DNA of 54,522 bases from Streptosporangiaceae bacterium. GTDB lineage: Bacteria; Actinomycetota; Actinomycetes; Streptosporangiales; Streptosporangiaceae. This document shows positions 19,774-28,125 of the stretch, piece by piece; position 1 is the stretch's first letter, and each line of letters opens with the position of its first letter. Both the position numbers and the translations under genes were made by a program. The DNA is taken from positions 1 to 54,522 of the forward strand of contig JAOPYH010000521.1 in assembly GCA_025964715.1 (NCBI GenBank). The letters run 5' to 3'. The notes beneath the pieces are model-generated. The model made no database searches. It saw nothing but the letters and a program-made list of their open reading frames with translations, and was not told the DNA's origin.

Positions 19774-22700
19774 TCAGGCCGTCCTGCGGAGCCAGAAGGT
19801 GAAGGCCAGATCGTCGCCTCGATGGGTGGGCAGTTCCTCGGTCGGACGTTCCGGGTGCACCTCCACGGCGAGCACCTCGCTCGCCACCTCGGCTCCGTGC
19901 TCGCGCAGCGCCGCTACGAGGTCGACGTCCACCGACTCCCACCAGAGCTCGATGCGGTCGGTGACGTCCAGGCCCGTGGCCTTGCGGGTCTCCTGCACGA
20001 GCCGGATGACCTCGCGGGCCAGGCCGGCCCGGCGCAGTTCCGGGGTGACGGTGAGGTCCAGCGCGACGGTCTCACCGGCCGCGCTCTCCACGGCCCAGCC
20101 GGTGCGGGGACGTTCGGTGACGATGACGTCATCGGATCCGAGATGCACTTCGCCGACCTCGGCGACCTCGACCGGGACCGTACCGTCCGCGCGGAGCGCG
20201 CGGACCAGGTCGGCGGGGTCGGCTCCGGTCACCGCTTTGGCTACCTTCGGCGTGTTCTTGCCGTACCGCTTTCCGAGCTCACGGAAGTTGGGCTTGACCT
20301 CGTAGACCACGAGGTCGCCGCCGCCCGCCAGCGCGCTAGAGAGGTCCTCGAGTTCGGCGACGTTCAGCTCTTCGGCGATCTGAGCGCGCAGCTCCCCGGG
20401 CAGCGAGGCCCAGCCGGAGGCACCGACGAGGGCCCGGCCGAGGGGCTGGCGCGTCCGTACGGATGACGCGGCCCGGCCCGCACGCCCGAGCTCGACCAGC
20501 CGCCGTACCAGGGACATCTGCGCACCGAGCGTCTCGTCGAGCAGCTCCTCGGTGACCGTGGGCCAGGTCGAGAGATGCACCGACTCGACCTCGTCGGCGG
20601 GCCGGATGGCGTCCCACACATAGTCGGTCAGGAAGGGGACCAGGGGTGCCATGAGGCGGGTCAGCGTCTCCAGGCACTCGTAGAGGGTGGTGAACGCAGA
20701 GGCCCCCTCAGGGGTCTCGGGGCCCTCCCAGAACCGTCGCCTGGACCTGCGCACGTACCAGTTCGACAGGTCGTCGATGAACTCGGCCAGCCGGCGGCCG
20801 GCACGGGCGGTGTCGAAGACCTCGAGAGCTGTGTCCACCTCGCGTACGGTCCGGTGGAGTTCCGCGAGCACCCAGCGGTCCAGCAGCGGCCGGTCGGCGG
20901 GCGCGGGAGCCTCGGAGACGCGATCGGGTGTCCAGGGCCGGCCGCCACTCTCGCCGCACGCGTTCGCGTAGAGCGCGAAGAAGGAGGTGGTGTTCCAGTA
21001 GGTCAGCAGCACCTTGCGGACGATCTCCGACAGGGGGCCGTCACCGACCCGGCGGGCGGACCACGGAGATCCGCTCGCCGCCATGAACCACCGCAGCGCG
21101 TCCGCGCCGTGCTTGTCCATGAGCGGAATCGGCTGCAGGACGTTGCCCAGATGCTTGCTCATCTTGCGGCCGTCCTCGGCCCGGATGTGGGCGAGGCAGA
21201 CGACGGTCTCATACGACGACCGGTCGAACACAAGGGGGCCGACCGCCATCATCGAGTAGAACCACCCGCGGGTCTGGTCGATGGCCTCGGAGATGAACTG
21301 GGCGGGGTAGGACTGCTCGAAGGTGTCCTGTCCGCGCAGCGGTGCGCCCCACTGGGCGAACGGCATCGAGCCCGAGTCGTACCAGGCGTCGATGACGTCG
21401 GGGACCCGCCGGGCCTCTCCTCCGCACTGCGGGCACGGGAAGGTCACGTCATCGACATAGGGACGGTGCGGGTCGAGGGCCGTGAGGTCGTGCCCGGCGT
21501 GCTCCGACAGCTCCGCGAGCGAGCCGACGCACGTCACGTGCTCGTCCTCGCACAGCCACAGCGGAAGCGGCGTTCCCCAGTAACGGCTGCGCGACAGCGA
21601 CCAGTCGATGTTGCCCCGCAGCCACTCGCCGTACCGGCCCCACTTGATGGACTCGGGGTACCAGCTGGTCCGCTCGTTCTCCTCGATCAGGCGGTCCTTG
21701 ATCTGGGTCGTCCTGATGTACCACGCGGGCAATGCGTAGTAGATCAGCGGCGTGTGGCACCGCCAGCAGTGCGGATAGCTGTGCTCGTAGGTCTCGGAGC
21801 GGAAGAGCACGTCGCGGGACTCCAGGTCCCGGAGCAGGGTCTCGTCCGCGTCCTTGAAGAAGACCCCGCCGACGAGCGGGACCGAATCCTCGAACCGGCC
21901 GTCCGGCCGGATCGGGTTGACCACGGGGAGCCCGGCCGCCCGGCAGGCGGTGAAGTCGTCGGCACCGAAGGCGGGGGACATGTGCACCAGGCCGGTGCCG
22001 TCCTCGGTGGTCACGAAGTCGGCGAGCAACACCCGGTGCGCCGGATCCGCTCCATCCTCGGGCTCGGGGAACGGGATCAGCTCGAAGGGACGCTGGTAGG
22101 TCAGGCCCTCGAGCGCGGTGCCCGGGAGCCGCTCGACGATCTCCCATGCGTCACCCAGGACCCGCTCGGCCAGGGGCTCGGCGACGACCACCTGATCGCC
22201 GGTCTCGCGCTGACGCGCGACGACGTAGGTCACCGCGCCGTGCACGGCGACGGCGGTGTTGGACACGAGCGTCCAGGGCGTGGTCGTCCAGACCAGCAGC
22301 GACGCCCGGCCGGCCAGCGAACCCGAGGTGATGGGGAACCGCACGGTGACCGAGGGGTCGGCCAGGGACTCGTAGCCGCCCGGCTGCCCGAGTTCGTGGT
22401 CGGACAGCGGGGTGCCGCAGCGCGGGCAGTACGGGCTGATGCGGTGGTCACGGACCAGTAGGCCCTTGTCGAAGATGACCTTGAGCGACCACCAGACCGA
22501 CTCGACATACTCCGGGTCCATCGTGCGGTAGGCCTGGGACGTGTCGACCCAGTAGCCCATCCGCTCGGTCATCTCCTCGAACGCGTCGACATGACGCAGG
22601 ACCGATTCACGGCAGCGGGCGTTGAACTCGGCGACACCGTAGGCCTCGATGTCCTTCTTGCCGGACAGGCCCAGTTCCTTCTCGACCGCAACCTCGACGG

Positions 22701-23004
22701 GAAGGCCGTGGCAGTCCCATCCGGCCTTGCGGGTGACGTTGTACCCCTTCATGGTCTTGAAGCGGGGGAAGACGTCCTTGAAGACCCGGGCCTCGATGTG
22801 ATGCACACCGGGCATCCCGTTCGCGGTCGGCGGGCCCTCGTAGAACACCCAGCGCGGGCCCGACTCGGTGCGCTGCAGGGAGCGTTCGAAGATCTTGTCG
22901 TCCTGCCAGCGCCGCAGCATCTCGCGCTCGAGCGCGGGCAGATCGATCTGAGCGGGCAGAGGGCGCAGTGTCCTCCTGCGCGCCTCAGGCACGGCGTCGT
23001 TCAC
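19774..23004 (-). CDS. ileS: Isoleucyl-tRNA synthetase, eukaryote-like type 2 (IleRS2)
   Basis: Charges tRNA-Ile and edits valine. The 1076 residues are longer than E. coli-type IleRS and fit the eukaryote-like IleRS2 class, the mupirocin-tolerant kind also present in mycobacteria. The class I signature that normally reads HxGH is G66-V67-H68-H69 here (PPTANGMPGVHHIEAR). KMSKH is at 614-618. Between them lie the CP1 editing insertion and Ile-specific ESIKWGRYGEWLRGNIDWSLSR-type segments (read in two parts). Cys pairs YCPRCG and FPCPQCGG may bind zinc. The GTG start has GGAGG at 23015-23019, which the upstream T-box appears to control. Confidence 0.96.
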   Translation of the reverse strand: MNDAVPEARRRTLRPLPAQIDLPALEREMLRRWQDDKIFERSLQRTESGPRWVFYEGPPTANGMPGVHHIEARVFKDVFPRFKTMKGYNVTRKAGWDCHGLPVEVAVEKELGLSGKKDIEAYGVAEFNARCRESVLRHVDAFEEMTERMGYWVDTSQAYRTMDPEYVESVWWSLKVIFDKGLLVRDHRISPYCPRCGTPLSDHELGQPGGYESLADPSVTVRFPITSGSLAGRASLLVWTTTPWTLVSNTAVAVHGAVTYVVARQRETGDQVVVAEPLAERVLGDAWEIVERLPGTALEGLTYQRPFELIPFPEPEDGADPAHRVLLADFVTTEDGTGLVHMSPAFGADDFTACRAAGLPVVNPIRPDGRFEDSVPLVGGVFFKDADETLLRDLESRDVLFRSETYEHSYPHCWRCHTPLIYYALPAWYIRTTQIKDRLIEENERTSWYPESIKWGRYGEWLRGNIDWSLSRSRYWGTPLPLWLCEDEHVTCVGSLAELSEHAGHDLTALDPHRPYVDDVTFPCPQCGGEARRVPDVIDAWYDSGSMPFAQWGAPLRGQDTFEQSYPAQFISEAIDQTRGWFYSMMAVGPLVFDRSSYETVVCLAHIRAEDGRKMSKHLGNVLQPIPLMDKHGADALRWFMAASGSPWSARRVGDGPLSEIVRKVLLTYWNTTSFFALYANACGESGGRPWTPDRVSEAPAPADRPLLDRWVLAELHRTVREVDTALEVFDTARAGRRLAEFIDDLSNWYVRRSRRRFWEGPETPEGASAFTTLYECLETLTRLMAPLVPFLTDYVWDAIRPADEVESVHLSTWPTVTEELLDETLGAQMSLVRRLVELGRAGRAASSVRTRQPLGRALVGASGWASLPGELRAQIAEELNVAELEDLSSALAGGGDLVVYEVKPNFRELGKRYGKNTPKVAKAVTGADPADLVRALRADGTVPVEVAEVGEVHLGSDDVIVTERPRTGWAVESAAGETVALDLTVTPELRRAGLAREVIRLVQETRKATGLDVTDRIELWWESVDVDLVAALREHGAEVASEVLAVEVHPERPTEELPTHRGDDLAFTFWLRRTA

Positions 23005-23262
23005 GGCGGGCGGACCTCCACGAAAGTGCGATCATGGACCCGGAGGGACGAGGCCTGGGCCCCGCGGTACCACCCTCCTTGACCATGCGCGCATGGCCCG
23101 CTTCATTGGAACTCGGCGGCCGGGTCTACTGCGTCCGTACGGACGGTTCTTCCGACGGCTCCGGGGTGATCAGACCGCCGGGCAGGCCTCCGGGCTCACA
23201 CCGTCCCCGGATCGCTCATCGCTGCGCACGGCGGCAGGTGTCCCCATCAACGCCTTACCGAC
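23005..23262 (-). ncRNA. T-box riboswitch (translational type) in the ileS leader
   Basis: The minus strand carries AGGGTGGTACCGCGG at 23076-23062, an exact T-box core whose TGGT pairs with the tRNA acceptor end. Upstream, ATC (23170-23168) followed by A sits in a CTGATCACC context and is the likely isoleucine specifier. CCCTCC (23047-23042) can pair either with GGAGGG at the T-box 5' side (antisequestrator) or with the ileS ribosome binding site GGAGG (23019-23015). There is no T-tailed terminator before the start codon. Binding of uncharged tRNA-Ile would therefore free the ribosome binding site. Confidence 0.88.
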
Positions 23263-23269
23263 TGCAATG

Positions 23270-23275
23270 ATTGTA
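23270..23275 (-). promoter_or_regulatory. -10 box TACAAT for the ileS T-box transcript
   Basis: TACAAT on the minus strand, with a predicted start about seven bases downstream near 23262, gives a leader of about 258 nt, a suitable length for this T-box class. I see no convincing -35. Confidence 0.5.
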
Positions 23276-23515
23276 CGTGTATTCAGCTCCCGTGCCGGAC
23301 CGGTTTAGCGGCCGGGACAAGGTCGTGGAGGCAGACGGTCCCCGGCCCAGGGCTGGCTCCGGAGATCGACCGGCTCTTGGGTTCCTGTCATGCGGTAACT
23401 GGGCATATGCGGCTTGTGCCAGACGTTGGAGCCTCTCTCATGCCCTTGCCCGGCCGGGCGGATCGCCGGCCGGACGACGGCGCGGAGGGGTTCGTCAGCG
23501 AAGGAATCCGGGTGT

Positions 23516-23544
23516 TTGCCGCCCTGCGGAGGGAGACCTATGCT
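23516..23544 (+). promoter_or_regulatory. Promoter of the DksA/TraR-like gene (TTGCCG-17-TATGCT)
   Basis: TTGCCG (23516-23521) and TATGCT (23539-23544) are 17 bp apart, 43 bp before the ATG at 23588. The rest of 23276-23515, between the divergent ileS and zinc-finger promoters, shows no gene that I can support. Confidence 0.6.
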
Positions 23545-23587
23545 TCCCGCACTGCCTGTCGACAAGATCAGCGCGAGGGGGCCCGAC

Positions 23588-24109
23588 ATGGCCAGCGCGG
23601 GGAGGGACAAGTCGGCGTCCGAGAAGACCCGGCGCACCCGTGTTCCCACGGGTGAGCCCAACGGGCGCGGACCCGCCAAACAGTCCGGTGGCCCGCCTAA
23701 CGCGGACGAGACCGCTGGCCAGTTACCTGTCCGGGCTGGTGAGGAGCGGTGGAGCGTCGAGGAGCTCTCGGCGGTGCGCGGCCGGCTCGAAGAGGAGATC
23801 GGCAAGTTCGGCGACGAGATCGCGCGCGCGGAGTCCGAGATCGCCGAACGCATGGGCGACAGCAGTGAGGGTGCCGGGGACGACCAGGCGGACGCCGGCG
23901 CCAAGACCTATGAGCGCGAGCACGAGATGGCCCTGACCTATAATGCGCGTGATCTGCTGGCGCAGAACGAGCGGGCGGTCGCCCGGATCGACGCCGGGAC
24001 CTACGGGATATGCGAGTCATGCGGCAAGCCGATCGGTAAGGCGCGCTTGCAGGCCTTCCCACGTGCGACCCTATGTGTGACATGCAAACAACGCGAGGAG
24101 CGTCGCTGA
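23588..24109 (+). CDS. TraR/DksA-family zinc finger protein
   Basis: DksA-like fold: a disordered basic N-terminus (about 60 residues), a long charged coiled coil (ELSAVRGRLEEEIGKFGDEI onward) and a C-terminal four-cysteine zinc finger C142-x2-C145 and C163-x2-C166. The motif ARIDAGTYGICESCGKPI is typical of the family. It probably binds RNA polymerase through the secondary channel, a role known for relatives and only inferred here. GAGGGG precedes the ATG. 173 residues. It ends just before lspA, as in Streptomyces. Confidence 0.88.
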   Translation: MASAGRDKSASEKTRRTRVPTGEPNGRGPAKQSGGPPNADETAGQLPVRAGEERWSVEELSAVRGRLEEEIGKFGDEIARAESEIAERMGDSSEGAGDDQADAGAKTYEREHEMALTYNARDLLAQNERAVARIDAGTYGICESCGKPIGKARLQAFPRATLCVTCKQREERR

Positions 24110-24141
24110 CCGACGCAAAGAAGTCCAAGGAGCCCGGCGCC

Positions 24142-24717
24142 GTGCCTGTTGACCGGCCGTCCGGTGCCGAGCCGGCGCCCCGGCGTGTCGGGATGCTCGT
24201 GGTCGTGGCGGTGGTGGCCCTCCTCCTCGACCTCGGCTCCAAGACCGCCGTCGTGGCCGGACTGTCCGACCGTGCGCCGATCAGGCTGCTCGGCGGGCTG
24301 CTGACCCTGCGGGTCACGCGTAACAGCGGTGCGGCCTTCTCCATCGCCACCGGGATGACCGTCGTGCTCACGCTCATCGCCATCGGCGTGGTCGTGGCGA
24401 TCCTGCGAACGGCCCGCCGCCTGCGCAGCCTGCCGTGGGCCGTCTCGCTCGGGCTGTTGCTCGGGGGCGCGACGGGCAACCTCGTCGACCGGCTGTTCCG
24501 GTCCCCCGCTCCACTCAAGGGGCACGTGGTCGACTGGATCGAGCTGCCGCACTGGCCGGTGTTCAACCTGGCCGACTCGGCGATCGTCTGTGGCGGCGTG
24601 CTGGCCGTGGTGCTCGCCTCTCGCGGGCTGCAGATCGACGGCACCCGCGTTAGCGGAGCCGACGCGGGCGAGGGCGTGCGCGACGCCGGCCCGGACGCCG
24701 ATGACGGGAAGTCCTGA
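24142..24717 (+). CDS. lspA: Lipoprotein signal peptidase LspA (signal peptidase II)
   Basis: Membrane aspartyl protease that removes signal peptides from diacylated prolipoproteins. Four membrane segments are visible. The conserved TRNSGAAFS motif and the catalytic aspartates D131 (HVVDWIE) and D145 (VFNLADSAI) are present. GTG at 24142 was chosen because AAGGAG lies nine bases upstream; an ATG at 24073 would overlap the previous gene by 37 bp. 191 residues; the last 25 are a hydrophilic Asp/Ala tail. Four bases separate its stop from the next gene. Confidence 0.93.
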   Translation: MPVDRPSGAEPAPRRVGMLVVVAVVALLLDLGSKTAVVAGLSDRAPIRLLGGLLTLRVTRNSGAAFSIATGMTVVLTLIAIGVVVAILRTARRLRSLPWAVSLGLLLGGATGNLVDRLFRSPAPLKGHVVDWIELPHWPVFNLADSAIVCGGVLAVVLASRGLQIDGTRVSGADAGEGVRDAGPDADDGKS

Positions 24718-24721
24718 GCCG

Positions 24722-25651
24722 ATGTCCGACAACCGCAGTCTCCCTGTCCCCGACGGCCTGGAGGGTGAGCGGGTCGACGCGGCTCTGGCCCGCCTTTTCG
24801 GCCTGTCACGCGGCCGCGCCGCCGATGTGATCGCGACCGGCGATGTGCTGATCGACGGCCGCACGGTGAGCAAGTCGGACCGTGTGCACGCCGGCGCCTG
24901 GCTCGAGGTGACCCTGCCGGCGCCGCCCGCAGCGCCCATGCCGGTCGCCGAACCTGTCCCTGGCATGGGGATCCTGTACGAAGACGCCGACATCGTGGTG
25001 ATCAACAAGCCCATCGGCGTGGCGGCGCATCCCACCACCGGCTGGACCGGTCCAACCGTGATCGGCGGGCTGCTCGGCTCCGGTCACACGGTCGCCACGA
25101 GCGGCGCGGCCGAGCGGCAGGGCATCGTGCACCGGCTGGACGCCAACACCACCGGGGCGATGGTCGTCGCCAAGAGCGAGGCCGCCTACTCCCGCCTGAA
25201 GCGGGCCTTCAAGGAGCGCCGCATCGAGAAGCGCTACCACGCATTGGTGCAGGGGCACCCGGACCCGTTCCGCGGCACCGTCGACGCGCCCATCGACCGG
25301 CATCCCTCCGGCGACGGGAGATTCGCGGTGGTGGCGGGCGGCAAGCCCTCGGTGACGCACTACGACACGATCGAGGCGTTCCGGGCCGCGAGCCTGCTCA
25401 ACGTCGACCTGGAGACCGGCCGGACCCACCAGATCCGCGTGCACATGTCGGCGATCCGGCATCCCTGTGTCGGCGACATACTGTACGGCGCCGACCCCAG
25501 CCTCGCGGCCCGGCTCGGGGTGACCCGGCAGTGGCTGCACGCGGTCAAACTCGGCTTCGAACACCCGACCGGGGGCCACTGGGTGGAGTTCGAGAGCCCC
25601 TATCCGGAGAACCTCGCGCGCGCGGTCGACCTGGTCCGTGCCGAGAGCTGA
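24722..25651 (+). CDS. RluA/RluD-family 23S rRNA pseudouridine synthase
   Basis: An N-terminal S4 RNA-binding domain (about residues 15-80) precedes the pseudouridine synthase domain. The catalytic loop GIVHRLDANTTGAMVVAK holds the conserved HRLD aspartate. Later segments KRYHALVQG and GRTHQIRVHM confirm the RluA family. RluD is the nearest name because it is paired with lspA, but the modified position cannot be read from the sequence. 309 residues; it appears to be co-transcribed with lspA. Confidence 0.92.
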   Translation: MSDNRSLPVPDGLEGERVDAALARLFGLSRGRAADVIATGDVLIDGRTVSKSDRVHAGAWLEVTLPAPPAAPMPVAEPVPGMGILYEDADIVVINKPIGVAAHPTTGWTGPTVIGGLLGSGHTVATSGAAERQGIVHRLDANTTGAMVVAKSEAAYSRLKRAFKERRIEKRYHALVQGHPDPFRGTVDAPIDRHPSGDGRFAVVAGGKPSVTHYDTIEAFRAASLLNVDLETGRTHQIRVHMSAIRHPCVGDILYGADPSLAARLGVTRQWLHAVKLGFEHPTGGHWVEFESPYPENLARAVDLVRAES

Positions 25652-25666
25652 GCCCATCCGCGGGGG

Positions 25667-25981
25667 TCAGCCGCAGCCGGCGAGCCGCAGACCCGCGGCT
25701 ACCCCTGCGGCCACGAAGAGCACGACCAGAAAGGGAGCGCGCAGCAGCAGGGCCACCGCCGCCGCCGCCAGGCCCGCCAGCCGCGGCCCGTCGATCTCCA
25801 GGGCCCGCCCGTTGCCCAGGGTCTGCACGGCGACCAGTGCGGTCAGCAGGGCTACCGGGACGAGCTCGGTGAAACGCCGCGCCGCCGCATTGTCGATCAC
25901 CCGCGCCGGCGTAACCAGACCTGCCAGCTTCAGCGCATAGCACCCGAATGCGGTGGCGAGGACCGTGATCCATATCCCCAT
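25667..25981 (-). CDS. azlD: AzlD-type branched-chain amino acid transport subunit
   Basis: Small hydrophobic protein (104 aa) with about four membrane segments; starts MGIWITVLATAFGCYALKL and contains ARVIDNAAARRFTELVPVALLTAL, typical of AzlD. It works with AzlC in export of branched-chain or related amino acids. The ATG overlaps the azlC stop by ATGA, so the two are translated together. It converges on the rluD-type gene with a 15-bp gap. Confidence 0.88.
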   Translation of the reverse strand: MGIWITVLATAFGCYALKLAGLVTPARVIDNAAARRFTELVPVALLTALVAVQTLGNGRALEIDGPRLAGLAAAAVALLLRAPFLVVLFVAAGVAAGLRLAGCG

Positions 25982-26796
25982 CAGCCGTCCCTGCTCCGTT
26001 CTGTGCCCGCGTTGAGATCGGCGTCTTCGTCCCTGTGGCCACACGTGGGCCGCCCGGTCTCGTCATCCAGTGCCCGCTGCCCCGACTCGGACCCGGCCGG
26101 TCGGTCACGGCGAAGCAGGCCGGCCACGGCGGCGACCGCCGACAGCATCACCGGGACCCCGGGCGGTAGCAGCGGCGTGGCCGCGACGGCCACGACCACG
26201 GCCACCAGCGCGACGAGCCGGTCGGCCGAACCGCGCCGGAGCATGGGCCACAGCAGGGCCAGGAAGACCGCCGGGCCGACGGCGTCCAGCCCGTACTGCC
26301 GCGGATCGCCGAGCCGGGACGCCCCGGCCGCGCCGAGCAGGGTGGTCAGGTTCCACACGGTGTAGAGGCTGATGGCGGTGGCGGTGAACCCGGCCCGTGC
26401 GGCCTCCTCGTCCGGTTGAGCCGTGGCCACGGCCGTGGTCTCGTCGATGACGACGTGAGCCGCGATGAGGCGCCGTAGCCCCCGTACGCGCAGGAGGCTC
26501 GCCAGTCGCAGGCCGTACAACGTGTTCCGGCCGCCCAGCAGCACCGCGCCGAGCGCTCCGGCCGCCAGGCTTCCGCCTCCAGCGATCACCCCGACCAGCG
26601 CGAACTGCGAGGCGCCGGTGAAGGCCAGCAGGCTGAGCACGCATGCCTGCGCGACGGTGAGCCCGGCGGTCGCCGCCGACGCGCCGAAGACCAGTCCGAA
26701 CACTCCGACCGCGAGCCCGACGCCGAGGCCGTCTCTGATGGCCGCCGTCCGCGTGCGCCGGGGCGCCATGTGTGGAGCCCGTGTCGCCGTCACCAC
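25981..26796 (-). CDS. azlC: AzlC-family branched-chain amino acid exporter
   Basis: Polytopic membrane protein of the AzlC/BrnF family. Key segments are FGLVFGASAATAGL, SLLAFTGASQFA and GGRNTLYGLRLA, followed by the VVIDETTAVA turn. Together with AzlD it forms a two-component exporter of branched-chain amino acids or methionine; the substrate is not readable here. GTG at 26796 and ATG at 26769 are both possible starts, without a clear ribosome binding site. A hydrophilic tail of about 40 residues ends the 271-aa protein. Confidence 0.88.
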   Translation of the reverse strand: MVTATRAPHMAPRRTRTAAIRDGLGVGLAVGVFGLVFGASAATAGLTVAQACVLSLLAFTGASQFALVGVIAGGGSLAAGALGAVLLGGRNTLYGLRLASLLRVRGLRRLIAAHVVIDETTAVATAQPDEEAARAGFTATAISLYTVWNLTTLLGAAGASRLGDPRQYGLDAVGPAVFLALLWPMLRRGSADRLVALVAVVVAVAATPLLPPGVPVMLSAVAAVAGLLRRDRPAGSESGQRALDDETGRPTCGHRDEDADLNAGTERSRDG

Positions 26797-26804
26797 GCGG
26801 CGCG

Positions 26805-26879
26805 CTAGGGACGGTGGCCGGGAAGGCCGGGGTCGGATGGGCCCATGGCGGACCAGTAATGCGCCAACTCGCCAGTCAT
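26805..26879 (-). CDS. Possible 24-residue upstream ORF before azlC
   Basis: An ATG at 26879, with AGGA eight bases upstream, opens a 24-codon frame (MTGELAHYWSAMGPSDPGLP and four more residues) whose TAG ends eight bases before the azlC GTG. It may be a leader peptide coupling translation to azlC, or chance. It is not rich in branched-chain codons. Low confidence. Confidence 0.22.
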   Translation of the reverse strand: MTGELAHYWSAMGPSDPGLPGHRP

Positions 26880-26971
26880 GCCTGACATCCTAGGGAGCCG
26901 ACTCGGCGCCGGTCGCCTCGGCTCACTCACCCGTGCTGTCGATGGACCCTCGAGCGGCGCCGGGGGAGCGG

Positions 26972-27505
26972 TCAGCGGGCGGCGCCCGGGTCCCGCTGCT
27001 CACCGAGGGCGATCCGGACGGCCGTCACGGCCGCTTCGGACAGGTCCGACTCGACCAGGGTGGCGCCGGGGAACCTGGCGAGCTCACGCTGCAGGTCGCC
27101 GACGGACAGGTGGCTGACCAGAAGGGCGAGTGCGGTGGTCCCCGCGGGAACGGCGTCGCGCAGTGCCCTGACCTTGTCGTCCTTGATCCCGGTGTCGATC
27201 AGCTTGGCGAGGAGCGCGCCGCCGCCGGCCGAGGCCGCCCCGCCGATGAGTGCGCCGAGCGGCCCCCCGAGGAGCGTGCCAATGAGGAGCCCCCAGATGG
27301 CGCCGCCGAGCGCTCCCCGCCCCGGCGTAAGGTCCTGGGTCTCTCGCACGGTGGCGTGCCCGTGCGGGGAACGCTCCACGAAGACCGCGTCGTGTAGCCG
27401 GATCTGTTCGTGGTGCTGCAGGCGTACGGCCGCGAGGAGGAACTCGTTGGCCTTCAGTGGCTCGTCGAACCCGATCACTATGAGCTTGTGCGCGGGGTCC
27501 GTCAC
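26972..27505 (-). CDS. DUF1269-like protein with a glycine-rich hydrophobic core
   Basis: Begins with a beta strand and a LIVIGFDEPLKANEFL-type segment. A central Gly/Ala/Leu stretch (ALGGAIWGLLIGTLLGGPLGALIGGAAS) and a C-terminal alpha/beta part (GTTALALLVSHLSVGDLQREL) follow. This is the DUF1269 pattern as I remember it. The function is not known; membrane association is possible through the glycine-zipper region. GGGAGGG is immediately before the GTG start. A TAAGGT -10-like box lies upstream. 177 residues. Confidence 0.75.
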   Translation of the reverse strand: MTDPAHKLIVIGFDEPLKANEFLLAAVRLQHHEQIRLHDAVFVERSPHGHATVRETQDLTPGRGALGGAIWGLLIGTLLGGPLGALIGGAASAGGGALLAKLIDTGIKDDKVRALRDAVPAGTTALALLVSHLSVGDLQRELARFPGATLVESDLSEAAVTAVRIALGEQRDPGAAR

Positions 27506-27650
27506 GTTCCCTCCCGGTGATCTGGCGGCCTTCCGGCCACCTTAGCGGGCAGGTCTCGGCTGGTGAGACGGGTGATTCGAGGTGTGGCGGCCTGTCGTCG
27601 CGGCGGGTTACGATCGGTGACTGACCTGAGCGACGACCGCGAAGCCGGCG

Positions 27651-27677
27651 AAGGCAGAGCCCCAGCGGCTCTGCCTT
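27651..27677 (+). terminator. Perfect 11-bp hairpin in the chorismate mutase leader
   Basis: AAGGCAGAGCC, a 5-base loop (CCAGC) and GGCTCTGCCTT form a perfect stem followed by TCTCG. It lies about 90 bp before the aroQ ATG and about 37 bp after a -10-like TACGAT (27609-27614). It could be an attenuator or a stabilising 5' stem; the T tract is short. Confidence 0.5.
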
Positions 27678-27766
27678 TCTCGTGTCCAGCGCGGCATGCG
27701 CATTCTCCACAGGACGCGGCCGGCCTGCCCCCGGGGCCGCGGGCCGCCAGAGGAAAGGAAAACGGG

Positions 27767-28072
27767 ATGTCCGAGCGGGACATTGCCACATCGGCCGTGG
27801 ACCTCTCCGAGGTACGGTCGGCCATCGACCAGCTCGACGCCGAGCTGGCCAGGCTGCTCGAGCGCCGGGTCGTGCTGGCCGGAGTCGTCCAGCGGCTCAA
27901 GTCCGTGGGCGGCTTCGCCGGGCGTGACCCGGAGCGAGAGCGCCAGGTGGTCGAGGGCATGGCGCTGCAGGCGCCGCGGCTGGGCCCGCACCGGCTGGCC
28001 CGCATCATGAACGCCGTCATCGAGGCCGGGCTGGAGATCGCGGAGGAGGAGCGCGCGCCTCAGGCCGGCTGA
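27767..28072 (+). CDS. Chorismate mutase, AroQ type
   Basis: Converts chorismate to prephenate for Phe and Tyr synthesis. The 101-residue all-helical protein has VRSAIDQLDAELARLLERR at its start, with the conserved Arg/Asp/Leu pattern. The catalytic Lys is in VVQRLKSVGG and the conserved DPERERQV segment follows. It is a stand-alone domain, as in several actinobacteria. AGGAAAGGAA just upstream fixes the ATG. The same frame is open further 5' (to 27563), but that part contains the leader hairpin and lacks family features. Confidence 0.88.
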   Translation: MSERDIATSAVDLSEVRSAIDQLDAELARLLERRVVLAGVVQRLKSVGGFAGRDPERERQVVEGMALQAPRLGPHRLARIMNAVIEAGLEIAEEERAPQAG

Positions 28073-28081
28073 GCCCCGCCC

Positions 28082-28106
28082 GTCCCCACCGGCGGGAGCC
28101 GGGGAC
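28082..28106 (+). terminator. Terminator-like hairpin after chorismate mutase
   Basis: GTCC and CCGGC pair with GCCGG and GGAC (9 pairs, one 3-base bulge, loop GGGA), ten bases after the stop codon. No T tract. Confidence 0.45.
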
Positions 28107-28125
28107 CTCGATGACCCCATCGTGA

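Noticed and set aside
20575..22461. 628-codon + strand frame opposite ileS
   Set aside because: Antisense shadow of ileS, with no domain or start signal.
27563..27766. In-frame 5' extension of chorismate mutase by 68 codons
   Set aside because: It crosses the leader hairpin and has no AroQ features; AGGAAAGGAA directly before ATG 27767 marks the true start.
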